Source: Oscillospiraceae bacterium (lineage in GTDB: Bacteria > Bacillota > Clostridia > Oscillospirales > Ruminococcaceae). Taken from it: DNA of 64,000 nucleotides. The stretch is taken from assembly GCA_021200565.1 (NCBI GenBank), contig JAJQGJ010000002.1, forward strand, positions 165,351-229,350, given 5' to 3'. The position numbers and the translations under genes are program-made. The notes beneath the pieces are model-generated. The model saw only the letters and a program-made list of their open reading frames with translations, made no database searches and was not told where the DNA came from. Below, piece by piece: positions 18,217 through 26,379 of the stretch (positions are counted from its first letter, which is position 1; each line of letters opens with the position of its first letter).

Positions 18217-19671
18217 TCATCCTTCTTGTAGAGCTTCCGCTACAACTTCCCTCTCATCAAAATGTATCTTCCCAGTGGAAAGAATCTGATAGTCCTCATG
18301 ACCCTTGCCGCAGAGGACTATGACATCGTCCTTTCTGGCGTTGTGAATTGCCCAGAAGATGGCGTCACGGCGGTTGTCTATTTCAATATATTCCCGGAAT
18401 TCCGGCGAAAGACCGGCTATTATGTCCTCGATTATTGCGTGCGGCTCTTCGCTTCGGGGGTTATCCGATGTTATAACCAGAAAATCCGCTCCCTGCTCCG
18501 CAGCTTTCGCCATCAACGGGCGCTTCTTTGCATCCCTGTCTCCGCCGCAGCCAAAGAGGCAGACGATTCTTCTATGGTCTCCTGCACTTTCACGGACATT
18601 CTTAAGAATATTCGTGATAGCATCGGGCGAATGGGCATAGTCGATGATGACTGTGAAGTCTCTTCCAGTGGGGACAACCTCGCATCTTCCTCTAACTCCC
18701 TGAATCTTAGAGATAAGCGGCACTGTCTTCTCAGCGCCGATTCCGGCAAGCTCCAGAACCGCAATAGCAGTCATAGTGTTCGAAACGTTGTAGCTTCCAG
18801 GAAGCGGAATCTCGACTTTATAGCTCTTCAAAGCATTCGAATACCAGTATGTCGACTGATGAGCCGAAAGCTTTATCATATCGGCATAGAAATCAGCTTC
18901 CTTGCGGATCGAAAGAGTGTATTTCGGGCAATCGATCTCATTAAAGAGCCGCTCGCCATAGGGATCATCGATGTCGATAACGGCGTTTTTGCTCCTCTGG
19001 AAGAGAAGCTTTTTCGCCTGATAGTAGTTTTCCATGCTGCCATGGACGTCAAGGTGATCCTGAGTGAGGTTAAGAAAAGCCGAAACCTCAAAGACACACT
19101 TTCCGAGCCTCTCCTGCTCAAGACCCTGGGAGGAAGCCTCCATTACGGCATATTCGCAGCCGGCATCGACCATCTCGCTTAAGAGCTCAAAGAACTCATT
19201 CGGCATAGGTGTTGTATTCTCAGCGTGAATAAACCGACTGCAGACTTCATTTCCACATGTCCCGATAAGCCCAGCCTTGATTCCCAATGCGTCAAGAAGC
19301 CGCTTGATAACTGTAGTTGTGGTGGTCTTTCCGTTGGTGCCGGTGATGCCGATGAGCTTGAGCTTTCTCTCAGGATTATGATACCAGTTCGCCCATAAAG
19401 TCGACAAAGCAAGGCGGGTGTCACGGACGACAATCTGGTGCTCCACTCCGCAGTCATGCTCGACAACAAAGACCTGAACGCCCTTCTTGCTGATCTCCGG
19501 CACAGCATCATGCGCATCAAACTTAGCGCCCTTGAGAGCGACAAAGAGCGTAGACTCAGACATCTCTTCCCTTGAATCGGAAGAGATTTTATCAATTTCG
19601 ATGTTGGGAATATCTTCGGGAGTGACCGTGCATATTCCAGCTAATAGGTCGTATAACTTCAAATTTAACAC
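18217..19671 (-). CDS. murE: UDP-MurNAc-tripeptide synthetase (meso-DAP adding)
   Basis: MurE adds the third residue of the stem peptide using ATP. The 484-residue product has the ATP loop GTNGKTT (residues 111-117), a QAKKLLF carbamylated-lysine region near 218-224 and DNPR at 403-406. DNPR marks enzymes that select meso-diaminopimelate over lysine. The start appears to be GTG at 19671 with only a weak ribosome site; initiation a few codons later cannot be excluded. An R2 repeat separates it from the upstream PBP gene. Confidence 0.95.
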   Translation of the reverse strand: MLNLKLYDLLAGICTVTPEDIPNIEIDKISSDSREEMSESTLFVALKGAKFDAHDAVPEISKKGVQVFVVEHDCGVEHQIVVRDTRLALSTLWANWYHNPERKLKLIGITGTNGKTTTTTVIKRLLDALGIKAGLIGTCGNEVCSRFIHAENTTPMPNEFFELLSEMVDAGCEYAVMEASSQGLEQERLGKCVFEVSAFLNLTQDHLDVHGSMENYYQAKKLLFQRSKNAVIDIDDPYGERLFNEIDCPKYTLSIRKEADFYADMIKLSAHQSTYWYSNALKSYKVEIPLPGSYNVSNTMTAIAVLELAGIGAEKTVPLISKIQGVRGRCEVVPTGRDFTVIIDYAHSPDAITNILKNVRESAGDHRRIVCLFGCGGDRDAKKRPLMAKAAEQGADFLVITSDNPRSEEPHAIIEDIIAGLSPEFREYIEIDNRRDAIFWAIHNARKDDVIVLCGKGHEDYQILSTGKIHFDEREVVAEALQEG

Positions 19672-19719
19672 CAGCTTTCATGTGGTAGATGTCGCCTGGC
19701 GGCGACCGTGCTTCGCACA

Positions 19720-19855
19720 CCCTCTCAGTCTGCGCCTGACGGCGCAGCCAGCTCTCCCAGAGGGAGAGCCGAGTTACTGCTCTATCAAAGATTTTGTAAG
19801 GGCGAAATTCTTGGCTCCCCCTCTGGGGGAGCTGTCAGCGAAGCTGACTGAGGGG
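19720..19855. repeat. R2 repeat between the PBP gene and murE
   Basis: The element is bounded by CCTCTCAGTC and GACTGAGG-type ends. Inside are a CTCTCCCAGAGGGAGAG hairpin in the left half and a CTCCCCCTCTGGGGGAG hairpin in the right half. It is transcribed as part of the dcw operon. Confidence 0.85.
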
Positions 19856-19874
19856 GTGCGTCTCCGCAGGAGGT

Positions 19875-19900
19875 GCGGGCGGATAATATCCGCCCCTACA
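19875..19900. repeat. R1 right arm next to R2
   Basis: A single R1 arm, GGGCGGATAATATCCGCCC with flanking CTACA, lies between R2 and the stop of the PBP gene. Confidence 0.75.
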
Positions 19901-19908
19901 TCGGGTCA

Positions 19909-22152
19909 TCATCCCGAATCCTCATTTACAACAAAGTACGCTTCAATAACAGTTCCAACCTCTACTGTCGTTCCGACGGTGTAGTTTGATGTGCCGGAGC
20001 ATACGGCGCCGCTCTTTTCGGCGGCTCCTCCCAATGGCAGAAGGTTCAGACCTGCTTTTGTCAGCAATCTGTTTGCCTCCGTAAGCGAGCAGCCGGATAT
20101 ATCGGGTACAGTTGTGTACTGAACGTCATAGTCCTCATCGGTATAGACGACAACTGTGCAGCCGGTTGGCATGGTGCTTCCGCTTGCAGGAACCTGCCTG
20201 ATGACTGTGTCTCCCTCGCCTATGACCTCAATCTCAAGTCCGAGGGCTTCAAGAGTCGATGTCGCCTGTGAAACCGTCGAGCCTCTTATATAAGGAACTG
20301 AAACGTCCATGTCCTCAAGGTCTTCCTCGGTATACTCTGCGTAATATCCCAGATATGGGAGTATTTCGGTCAATGCTTCAACAACAACCGGTGCCGCAAC
20401 TGCGGAGCCATAGTAAAGACCGTTTGTCGGCTCGTCAACCATGACAAGCATTATTATCTCCGGATCGTCGGCGGGATAGAATGCGACGTACGAGGAAACG
20501 TAGGTGGTACCGGATGAATCCTCATCAAGCTTCTGTGATGTTCCTGATTTTCCGCCGATTGAGTAGCCCTTGATGTAGGCGTTGCTGCCGGAGTTTGTGT
20601 TTACAACAGTTTCGAGAACCTCACGCATGGTTTCCGAAGTCTCCTCCGAAATAACCTGACGCTTGATGGTGGTCTCGTTCTGCATGATTATATTTCCCTC
20701 GCTGTCGACTACCTTGTCGACGACGTATGGGGTGAGCAAATATCCGCCGTTGATGACTGCTGCATAGGCGCAGAGCATCTGGATTGGGGTTATCTTATTA
20801 GCCTGACCGAACGAGCTCGATGCCAGGTTTACAAGCGTCATGCTGTCCGAGTCGATATAAAGGCTGTTCGACTCTGCTGGAAGGTCGATTCCCGTCTTTT
20901 CAGTAAGACCGAAAGCCTCGAAGTATTTGCAGAAAGCCTGGGCTCCGAGCATCTGTCCGATGATTACGAATGCCGGGTTGCAGGAGTTGGTCATAGCCTC
21001 AACAAAGGTCTGCTTTCCATGCGAGCCGGAGGTAGAAACGCTCCAGCAGTGGTATGTAGTATCCATAACGGTGATGGCGCCGGAGCATGTGAAGGTGTCG
21101 CTCAAGGTTATAGCTCCCTCTTCAAGAGCCGCCGAACCGGTTACAACCTTGAAAACCGAGCCCGGGAAGTAGAGACCGGAAATAGCCTTGTTGTTCCACT
21201 GGGTGTTCCACGCCTCCGCAAGAGCCGCATTATACACTTCATCTGTGACTGTTCCGTCAAGACCGGCTAAATATTCGGAAAGCGACTCATCGGTGATGAC
21301 CGAAGGCTCGTTCAGGTTATATGTCGGCGAAGAAGCCATTGCATAGATAGCTCCCGTCTTGCAGTTCATGACAATAGCGCATGCGCCGTCTTCAGGGTCA
21401 TTCGCAGCGACTGCGTTCGCAAGTGCCTCTTCGACGTAATACTGGATTGTCGCATCAAGTGTTGAATAGACCGAGTAGCCGTCGACAGCGTCATAGCTCT
21501 GCTTATATTTATACTGAATCTCAGAGCCGTTTGCATCGATAGCGGTGACGATAGCGCCATCCGTGCCGGTGAGATAGTCGTCATAGGACGCTTCTATTCC
21601 ATAAATTCCGTATCCGTCATAATGCAGGTGACCTATAACGTTTGCCGCCAGGTCATCCTGAGGGTAATACCTTTCGGTTGTAGCCGTCGCTCCGACTGAT
21701 GTGATTCCGGCTTCGCTCATAATTGTCAGGATTTCTGTCGCCGTCGTCTTGTCGACTTCGGTTGCCAAGACCTGATAGGCGTTATTCTTCGAGAGCTTTT
21801 CTTCTATTACGTCCTCATCGATGCCGAGGTATTCTGAAAGAGTCTCGACGATGAGGTCTTCCTGCTCGGTGTCTCTGTCTCTGAATGTCGTCGGGTCGAC
21901 GAAAACGGTGTAGACAGTGACGCTCTGCGCCAGAACCTGACCATTCGTGTCATAGATTGTTCCTCTGGTTGAGCTGATTGTCGTCGTTTTAAACTGCTGT
22001 TCGTTGGCGAGCGCCTGATACGTTTCACTGTCGACGATTGCAACCTGATACATGCTGTAGGTGACATACGCAAGCGCAATCATCATGACCGCTAAAAAAG
22101 GTATCAGTAGCCGCCGCTTCATTTTTGGAGTCGTTTTTTTATTCTCTGCCAT
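19909..22152 (-). CDS. Class B penicillin-binding protein with PASTA domains (FtsI/SpoVD type)
   Basis: The 747-residue product is a septal transpeptidase. It has a membrane anchor at about residues 14-33, a dimerisation domain, and a transpeptidase domain with SVFK (332-335, catalytic Ser332), SCN (390-392) and KSGT (535-538). Two PASTA domains follow (about 620-675 and 680-740). The ATG at 22152 has AAGGAG 7 nt upstream; the TTG at 22170 would include the site. Position and PASTA tail leave two options: division PBP FtsI/PBP2B or sporulation protein SpoVD. With one such gene in the cluster, division use is more likely. Confidence 0.93.
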   Translation of the reverse strand: MAENKKTTPKMKRRLLIPFLAVMMIALAYVTYSMYQVAIVDSETYQALANEQQFKTTTISSTRGTIYDTNGQVLAQSVTVYTVFVDPTTFRDRDTEQEDLIVETLSEYLGIDEDVIEEKLSKNNAYQVLATEVDKTTATEILTIMSEAGITSVGATATTERYYPQDDLAANVIGHLHYDGYGIYGIEASYDDYLTGTDGAIVTAIDANGSEIQYKYKQSYDAVDGYSVYSTLDATIQYYVEEALANAVAANDPEDGACAIVMNCKTGAIYAMASSPTYNLNEPSVITDESLSEYLAGLDGTVTDEVYNAALAEAWNTQWNNKAISGLYFPGSVFKVVTGSAALEEGAITLSDTFTCSGAITVMDTTYHCWSVSTSGSHGKQTFVEAMTNSCNPAFVIIGQMLGAQAFCKYFEAFGLTEKTGIDLPAESNSLYIDSDSMTLVNLASSSFGQANKITPIQMLCAYAAVINGGYLLTPYVVDKVVDSEGNIIMQNETTIKRQVISEETSETMREVLETVVNTNSGSNAYIKGYSIGGKSGTSQKLDEDSSGTTYVSSYVAFYPADDPEIIMLVMVDEPTNGLYYGSAVAAPVVVEALTEILPYLGYYAEYTEEDLEDMDVSVPYIRGSTVSQATSTLEALGLEIEVIGEGDTVIRQVPASGSTMPTGCTVVVYTDEDYDVQYTTVPDISGCSLTEANRLLTKAGLNLLPLGGAAEKSGAVCSGTSNYTVGTTVEVGTVIEAYFVVNEDSG

Positions 22153-22287
22153 TCTAACTCCTTCCTCCAAAAAATCCCACGTTCCGACTTTTTGCCTCTT
22201 ATTGAAGAAAGCTAAGTTTACCCTTCAATATTCAAGAAGGCAAAACTTAACTCCCTCGTACTCTATCACATTTACTATACTATTTAC

Positions 22288-22791
22288 TCAGAACCCGAGA
22301 TATTCGAATATGTCACTGAACCAGTTCTTGAGGATTACGAAAATGTTCGAGCTTTCCGTCTCGACAACCTCGATGACGGTGTCTGCCTCGACCTCGACAT
22401 ATTCAATCTGAGATTTGTCCAGCTTTTCGAGTCCTAAAACGTTCTGCGCATATTCCTCAACGCTCTTGAGCGATGTTTTCGATTCATACTCAGCGGCTAA
22501 GCTTGCGTTGTCGCTTTCGATTTCTGCGAGGCTCGACTCAAGGGAGCTTATCTCGCTGAAAAGACGGTTTGTCTCGACCTTGCCATAAAGAAGTGCAAAC
22601 ATGACCGCCAGTACAACAGCCGCTGTCACAAAAATCGTGAACAGATTCTGAGGAAGCGCAACGGTGTTCCGCCTTATCTCTATGCGAGGCTTAGCCTTCG
22701 GCTCTGCCTTGGGCTGCGGCTTCGGCACAACATTGCTCTTCGGCTCATAAACCGATATGTCATAAGCTAAATTGTCATCACGATATGCCAT
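22288..22791 (-). CDS. ftsL: FtsL-like bitopic division protein
   Basis: The 167-residue product has a proline/lysine-rich cytoplasmic tail of about 60 residues (KPQPKAEPKAKPR), one membrane segment (near 62-82), then a coiled coil (SSLESSLAEIESDNASLAAEYE) and a C-terminal acidic part. This layout and its position between rsmH and the PBP gene identify FtsL; sequence identity in this family is low. The ATG at 22791 follows AAGGACG. A longer reading would start inside the R2 repeat. Confidence 0.82.
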   Translation of the reverse strand: MAYRDDNLAYDISVYEPKSNVVPKPQPKAEPKAKPRIEIRRNTVALPQNLFTIFVTAAVVLAVMFALLYGKVETNRLFSEISSLESSLAEIESDNASLAAEYESKTSLKSVEEYAQNVLGLEKLDKSQIEYVEVEADTVIEVVETESSNIFVILKNWFSDIFEYLGF

Positions 22792-22810
22792 GATTTCACG
22801 TCCTTTTCGT

Positions 22811-22929
22811 ACCCTCTCCGTCTGTGTCTGCGGCACATCCACCTCTCCCAAAGGGAGAGGCAAGAGTTCGTTCTTTGCAAATCTTGGCTCCCCCTCTGGG
22901 GGAGCTGTCAGCGAAGCTGACTGAGAGGG
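22811..22929. repeat. R2 repeat between rsmH and ftsL
   Basis: The element carries CTCTCCCAAAGGGAGAG and CTCCCCCTCTGGGGGAG hairpins and ends in GACTGAGAGGG, two nt past the rsmH stop codon. It fills most of the rsmH-ftsL gap. Confidence 0.85.
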
Positions 22930-22930
22930 T

Positions 22931-23854
22931 CTACAGCTTCTCTATTATCCTAAGCTTAGCCGAATGACTGCGATTATTGCTCGCAAGCTCCGCTTCGCTC
23001 GGCTCAATAGGCTTCTTTGTTATTATCTTTCCTCTCGGGGTTCTGCCGCATACGCATACAGGAAACTCCGGTGGGCAGATGCAGCCCTGGGCGAAGCTTA
23101 AAAACCTCTGCTTGACCATTCTGTCTTCAAGCGAATGGAATGTTATTACGCAGAGTCTTCCTCCCGGCTTGAGCCGCTCAAAGCCCTTGTCCAACGCTTC
23201 GGAAAGTTCTCCGAACTCGTTATTTACTTCTATTCTTATCGCCTGGAAGGTCTTTTTGCAGGGATTTTTATCCCTTTTCACCTTTGCAGGAACCGATTCT
23301 CTTATTATATCCGCAAGATCTCCGACGGTTCTTATCTCGCCCTTTTCCCGCTCACGTACGATGTTTGAAGCAATGCTTTTCGCAAATCTCTCCTCGCCAT
23401 ATTCAAAAAGAATCCGGGTTAAATCTTCATACGAATAAGTGTTGACAACGTCCTTAGCACTCAGCCCGCTCTCGCTCATTCTCATGTCGAGATCTGAGTC
23501 TTCTGAGTGATAGGAAAACCCCCTGTCCGGGTTGTCAAGCTGATAGGAGCTTACGCCAATATCGAGGAGCAGCCCATCAATGCCGTCAATCTCAAGTTCG
23601 TCCAAAATCTTATCGACGTTTCCGAAGGTGCCCTGAACGACTGTGGCATTCAGCCCGAAAAGCCGCTCTCTTGCAACTTCAACCGCTTCGGGATCTCTGT
23701 CAATCGCTATGAGCATACCGCTTATAAGCTTTTTTGCTATTGCCCTTGAGTGACCGGCACCGCCTGCGGTTCCGTCAACATAAATTCCGTCAGGCTTTAT
23801 TGCAAGCCCATCTATACATTCATCTAAAAGAACCGGTATATGCCGAAATTCCAT
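22931..23854 (-). CDS. rsmH: 16S rRNA (cytosine(1402)-N4)-methyltransferase
   Basis: RsmH (MraW) methylates N4 of C1402 in the ribosomal P site. The 307-residue product has the SAM motif YVDGTAGGAGHS near residues 26-36, GLLLDIGVSSYQLD near 95, a DRGFSY segment and GGRLCVITFHSLEDRMVK near 232. AAGGAT lies before the ATG. It lies 14 nt after mraZ, and its stop abuts an R2 repeat. Confidence 0.96.
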   Translation of the reverse strand: MEFRHIPVLLDECIDGLAIKPDGIYVDGTAGGAGHSRAIAKKLISGMLIAIDRDPEAVEVARERLFGLNATVVQGTFGNVDKILDELEIDGIDGLLLDIGVSSYQLDNPDRGFSYHSEDSDLDMRMSESGLSAKDVVNTYSYEDLTRILFEYGEERFAKSIASNIVREREKGEIRTVGDLADIIRESVPAKVKRDKNPCKKTFQAIRIEVNNEFGELSEALDKGFERLKPGGRLCVITFHSLEDRMVKQRFLSFAQGCICPPEFPVCVCGRTPRGKIITKKPIEPSEAELASNNRSHSAKLRIIEKL

Positions 23855-23868
23855 GAAACTATCCTTTA

Positions 23869-24300
23869 TCAGAGGTCTTCAAGAGCCGCATAGAGGTCGT
23901 CGGGAGAGATGGACTGGGTGAACTCTTCATAGGTCGACTTGTCCCATATTTCCGCCGTTTCGATAGCACCGACAACATAAACGTCCTTAAGAAGCCTTGC
24001 GTATTCTCTCAGAGCCTGTGGCACCAGAATTCTTCCGAGCTTATCCGTTTCAACCGGAATAGCGCCCTTGATATAAATCTGCTTGAGGATTTCCTTGTTT
24101 TTGCCCTCACGCATGAGCGAAATCTTGTCACGAAGCTCGTTCCATTGCTTTTCCGAGTAGGCAACAAGCCGATGGTCGGCACCACGGGTCAGTATGAATC
24201 TGTCGCCCAAGACATCACGAAACCTCTGTGGAAAGCTCATTCTGCCTTTCACATCAATAGTATAAGGGAGCTCACCGCTCATTTTCATCTCGTCCGGCAT
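23869..24300 (-). CDS. mraZ: Transcriptional regulator MraZ
   Basis: MraZ is an AbrB-fold regulator that binds repeats in front of its own operon and controls the dcw cluster. The 143-residue product carries two SpoVT/AbrB-like halves, YTIDVKGRMSFPQRFRD near residue 12 and VETDKLGRILVPQALRE near 87. The ATG at 24300 is chosen because GAGGTG lies 7 nt upstream. A GTG at 24324 would add eight residues and overlap the operator repeats. Confidence 0.92.
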   Translation of the reverse strand: MPDEMKMSGELPYTIDVKGRMSFPQRFRDVLGDRFILTRGADHRLVAYSEKQWNELRDKISLMREGKNKEILKQIYIKGAIPVETDKLGRILVPQALREYARLLKDVYVVGAIETAEIWDKSTYEEFTQSISPDDLYAALEDL

Positions 24301-24306
24301 CAGATT

Positions 24307-24353
24307 CACCTCACTTTTTGCCACCTTTTAACACTCGATACCACTCAGTACAC
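24307..24353 (-). promoter_or_regulatory. MraZ operator: direct GTG repeats with 10 nt spacing
   Basis: On the minus strand GTG-centred units occur with exact 10 nt period at plus-strand CAC positions 24312, 24322, 24332 and 24342, with further GTG at 24351 and 24307. Units such as AGGTGGCAAA and GAGTGGTATC resemble known MraZ boxes. They lie between the -10 box and the mraZ start, so MraZ binding should block transcription of its own operon. Confidence 0.7.
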
Positions 24354-24355
24354 CA

Positions 24356-24384
24356 ATTATAGCATTATCTTCTGCAAAATGCAA
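24356..24384 (-). promoter_or_regulatory. Promoter of the dcw cluster
   Basis: On the minus strand TTGCAT and a perfect TATAAT are spaced by 17 nt. The MraZ repeats begin directly downstream. Confidence 0.7.
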
Positions 24385-24445
24385 TAGGGAATTTCGATTC
24401 TCGGGAATTTTTTGAAGGGGTAGCGGCGCCGCCTGCGGCGGCGCA

Positions 24446-24554
24446 CCTCTCAGTCAGCCTTCGGCTGACAGCTCCCCTTGACAGGGGAGCCATAATTGCG
24501 CATAAAAGGCTCCCCTTTTTAAGGGGAGCTGTCGAGCAAAGCGAGACTGAGAGG
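24446..24554. repeat. R2 repeat, complete copy
   Basis: This is one of the clearest copies: CCTCTCAGTC and GACTGAGAGG form perfect 10 bp terminal inverted repeats. Inside are AGCCTTCGGCT, CTCCCCTTGACAGGGGAG and CTCCCCTTTTTAAGGGGAG hairpins. It sits between the divergent mraZ and argC promoters and has no coding capacity. Confidence 0.88.
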
Positions 24555-24571
24555 TTCCGCAAAAATAACTA

Positions 24572-24600
24572 TTGCAAAAAAACTGCATATGATGTATAAT
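24572..24600 (+). promoter_or_regulatory. Promoter of the arginine operon
   Basis: TTGCAA and a perfect TATAAT are spaced by 17 nt. The 75 nt leader holds two hairpins, GGGATG/CATCCC and GGAAGTTGC/GCAACTTCC. I see no clear ArgR box. Confidence 0.75.
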
Positions 24601-24674
24601 ACACTTTGGGATGTAAACATCCCGAAGCGGGAAGTTGCTACGCAACTTCCACTCTAATTTCGGGAGATTAATAT

Positions 24675-25712
24675 ATGAAGATAAAAGTAGGTATTATCGG
24701 CGCAACAGGTTATGCCGGCGCAGAGTTAGTAAGACTGCTGAAGCAGCGTGATGATATAGAAATAGTGAGCTTAGGCTCTAGAAGCTACACCGGAACGCCT
24801 CTTTCAAATGAATACGGCGCACTCAGGGGCTATGAAGACGATGAATGCTGCGGCGAGGACATGCTTGAAATGTCGAAGAATGTCGACGTCATATTCACCG
24901 CCACTCCTCAGGGCTTCTGCGCTTCACAGCTTTCGGAGGAGATTCTATCGAACTGCAAGGTCATCGACCTCAGTGCAGATTTCAGAATAACCGATGTGAA
25001 TATTTATGAAGAGTGGTACAAGATTCACCACCCCTGCCCGGAGTTTATTAAAGAGGCGGTCTATGGCTTGCCTGAAATCAATCGGGAGAAGATAAAGCCG
25101 GCAAGGCTTATAGCCAACCCCGGCTGCTATCCGACATGCTCATTCCTTAGCATCTATCCGCTTCTCAAAGTCGGCTACATAGATCCCGAATCGATTATAA
25201 TTGACGCCAAGAGCGGCACAACAGGCGCCGGAAGAGGTGCGAAAACCGCAAACCTCTTCTGCGAGGTCAATGAGTCTATAAAGGCTTATTCTGTTGCCGC
25301 ACACCGGCATGTCCCGGAAATTGAGGAGCAGCTTTCAAACGTTTCTGGACGTGACATAAAAATCAGCTTCACTCCGCACCTCGTTCCCATGCAAAGAGGA
25401 ATTTTGGTGACTGCATATGCAAGTTTGACTAAATCAGTAACTCCCGAAGAGCTTCATGCGGCATACGTAGACTGCTATAAAGATGAATATTTCGTCCGTG
25501 CCCTCCCCTATGGCACTCCTCCGGAGACGAGATGGGTCAGAGGTTCGAACCTTTGCGACGTTTCCTGCAAGCTGGATCAGCGCACAAACAGAGTTATTAT
25601 GATGGGCGCTATCGACAACATGGTCAAGGGCGCCGCAGGACAGGCGATACAGAACATGAACCTGATGTTCGGGCTGCCGGAGACTAAAGGGATTGAGCAG
25701 CTACCGCTGTAA
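24675..25712 (+). CDS. argC: N-acetyl-gamma-glutamyl-phosphate reductase
   Basis: ArgC reduces N-acetylglutamyl phosphate to the semialdehyde with NADPH, the third step of arginine synthesis. The 345-residue product has the dinucleotide motif GATGYAGAE (residues 9-17), the active-site Cys151 in ANPGCYPT and a C-terminal PHLVPMQRGI stretch. GGGAG lies about 9 nt before the ATG. It is the first gene of argC-GNAT-argJ-argB-argD. Confidence 0.96.
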   Translation: MKIKVGIIGATGYAGAELVRLLKQRDDIEIVSLGSRSYTGTPLSNEYGALRGYEDDECCGEDMLEMSKNVDVIFTATPQGFCASQLSEEILSNCKVIDLSADFRITDVNIYEEWYKIHHPCPEFIKEAVYGLPEINREKIKPARLIANPGCYPTCSFLSIYPLLKVGYIDPESIIIDAKSGTTGAGRGAKTANLFCEVNESIKAYSVAAHRHVPEIEEQLSNVSGRDIKISFTPHLVPMQRGILVTAYASLTKSVTPEELHAAYVDCYKDEYFVRALPYGTPPETRWVRGSNLCDVSCKLDQRTNRVIMMGAIDNMVKGAAGQAIQNMNLMFGLPETKGIEQLPL

Positions 25713-25731
25713 TGCGCCCTGGCAGGGCGCA

Positions 25732-25782
25732 CCCCTCCACCACCGCCTTTGGCGGCGGTCCCCCTCCCCTTGACAGGGGAGG
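25732..25782. repeat. R2-related half element between argC and the GNAT gene
   Basis: A variant with CCCCTCCACC end, a GCCTTTGGCGGC hairpin and CCTCCCCTTGACAGGGGAGG. It has no U tract, so transcription of the operon should continue. Confidence 0.7.
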
Positions 25783-25809
25783 CATTACCCTCAGAAGAGA
25801 GGTCACATA

Positions 25810-26274
25810 ATGAATAAAACTTCCAGCGCCACCCTGCGCCCCATGACAATAGAAGACTATCCCGAGGTGTTTTCTCTCTGGGAAAGCATTGAAGGATTTG
25901 CAATCCGCAGTATTGACGACTCGTATGACGGCGTGAAGCGGTTTCTGGCACGCAATCCGGGACTCAGCGTTGTAGCAGAGATAGGTGGCAAGCTCGTCGG
26001 GACTATTCTCTGCGGAAGCGACGGCAGAACCGGCTATTTCTACCACGTCTGCGTCGAAAGAAGCCACCGCAACAAAGGCATCGGAACCGAAATGGCAAGG
26101 TTCTGCACAAACGCCCTCAAAGCCGACGGCGTGAATAAAATAAGCCTCATCGCATTCAAGCAGAATCGCCTCGGAAACAGCTTCTGGCAGTCGACTGGCT
26201 GGTCACCGAGGGAAGACGTGAATGTCTATGATTTGGTTCTCAATGATGAAAATAAAATAAAAAGAAATATGTAG
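25810..26274 (+). CDS. GNAT family N-acetyltransferase in the arginine operon
   Basis: The 154-residue protein has the GNAT acetyl-CoA loop in VERSHRNKGIGTEMARF (near residues 80-96, Q/RxxGxG/A type) after a GYFYHVCV strand. GNAT enzymes move acetyl groups to amines, and the substrate here is not readable from sequence. Its place between argC and argJ suggests an acetylglutamate-related step or a regulatory acetylation. It shows no clear likeness to ArgA or to the NAGS module. The stop codon TAG is the first part of an R1 repeat (last codons NM-stop). Confidence 0.85.
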   Translation: MNKTSSATLRPMTIEDYPEVFSLWESIEGFAIRSIDDSYDGVKRFLARNPGLSVVAEIGGKLVGTILCGSDGRTGYFYHVCVERSHRNKGIGTEMARFCTNALKADGVNKISLIAFKQNRLGNSFWQSTGWSPREDVNVYDLVLNDENKIKRNM

Positions 26275-26339
26275 GGGCGGATATTATCCGCCCGCATCGC
26301 CTACGATAATTTCTCGGGCGGATAATATCCGCCCCTACA
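26270..26339. repeat. R1 repeat, complete copy, overlapping the GNAT stop
   Basis: Two full inverted arms surround a 22 nt centre. The TGTAGGGG start supplies the GNAT stop codon. It lies inside the arginine operon. Confidence 0.85.
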
Positions 26340-26379
26340 CAAGCCTGTACAACCAATACAGAATTCTGGAGGAATAAAT

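Noticed and set aside
18262-19182. A 306-codon plus-strand frame opposite murE
   Set aside because: murE has all its motifs on the minus strand; the opposite frame shows none.
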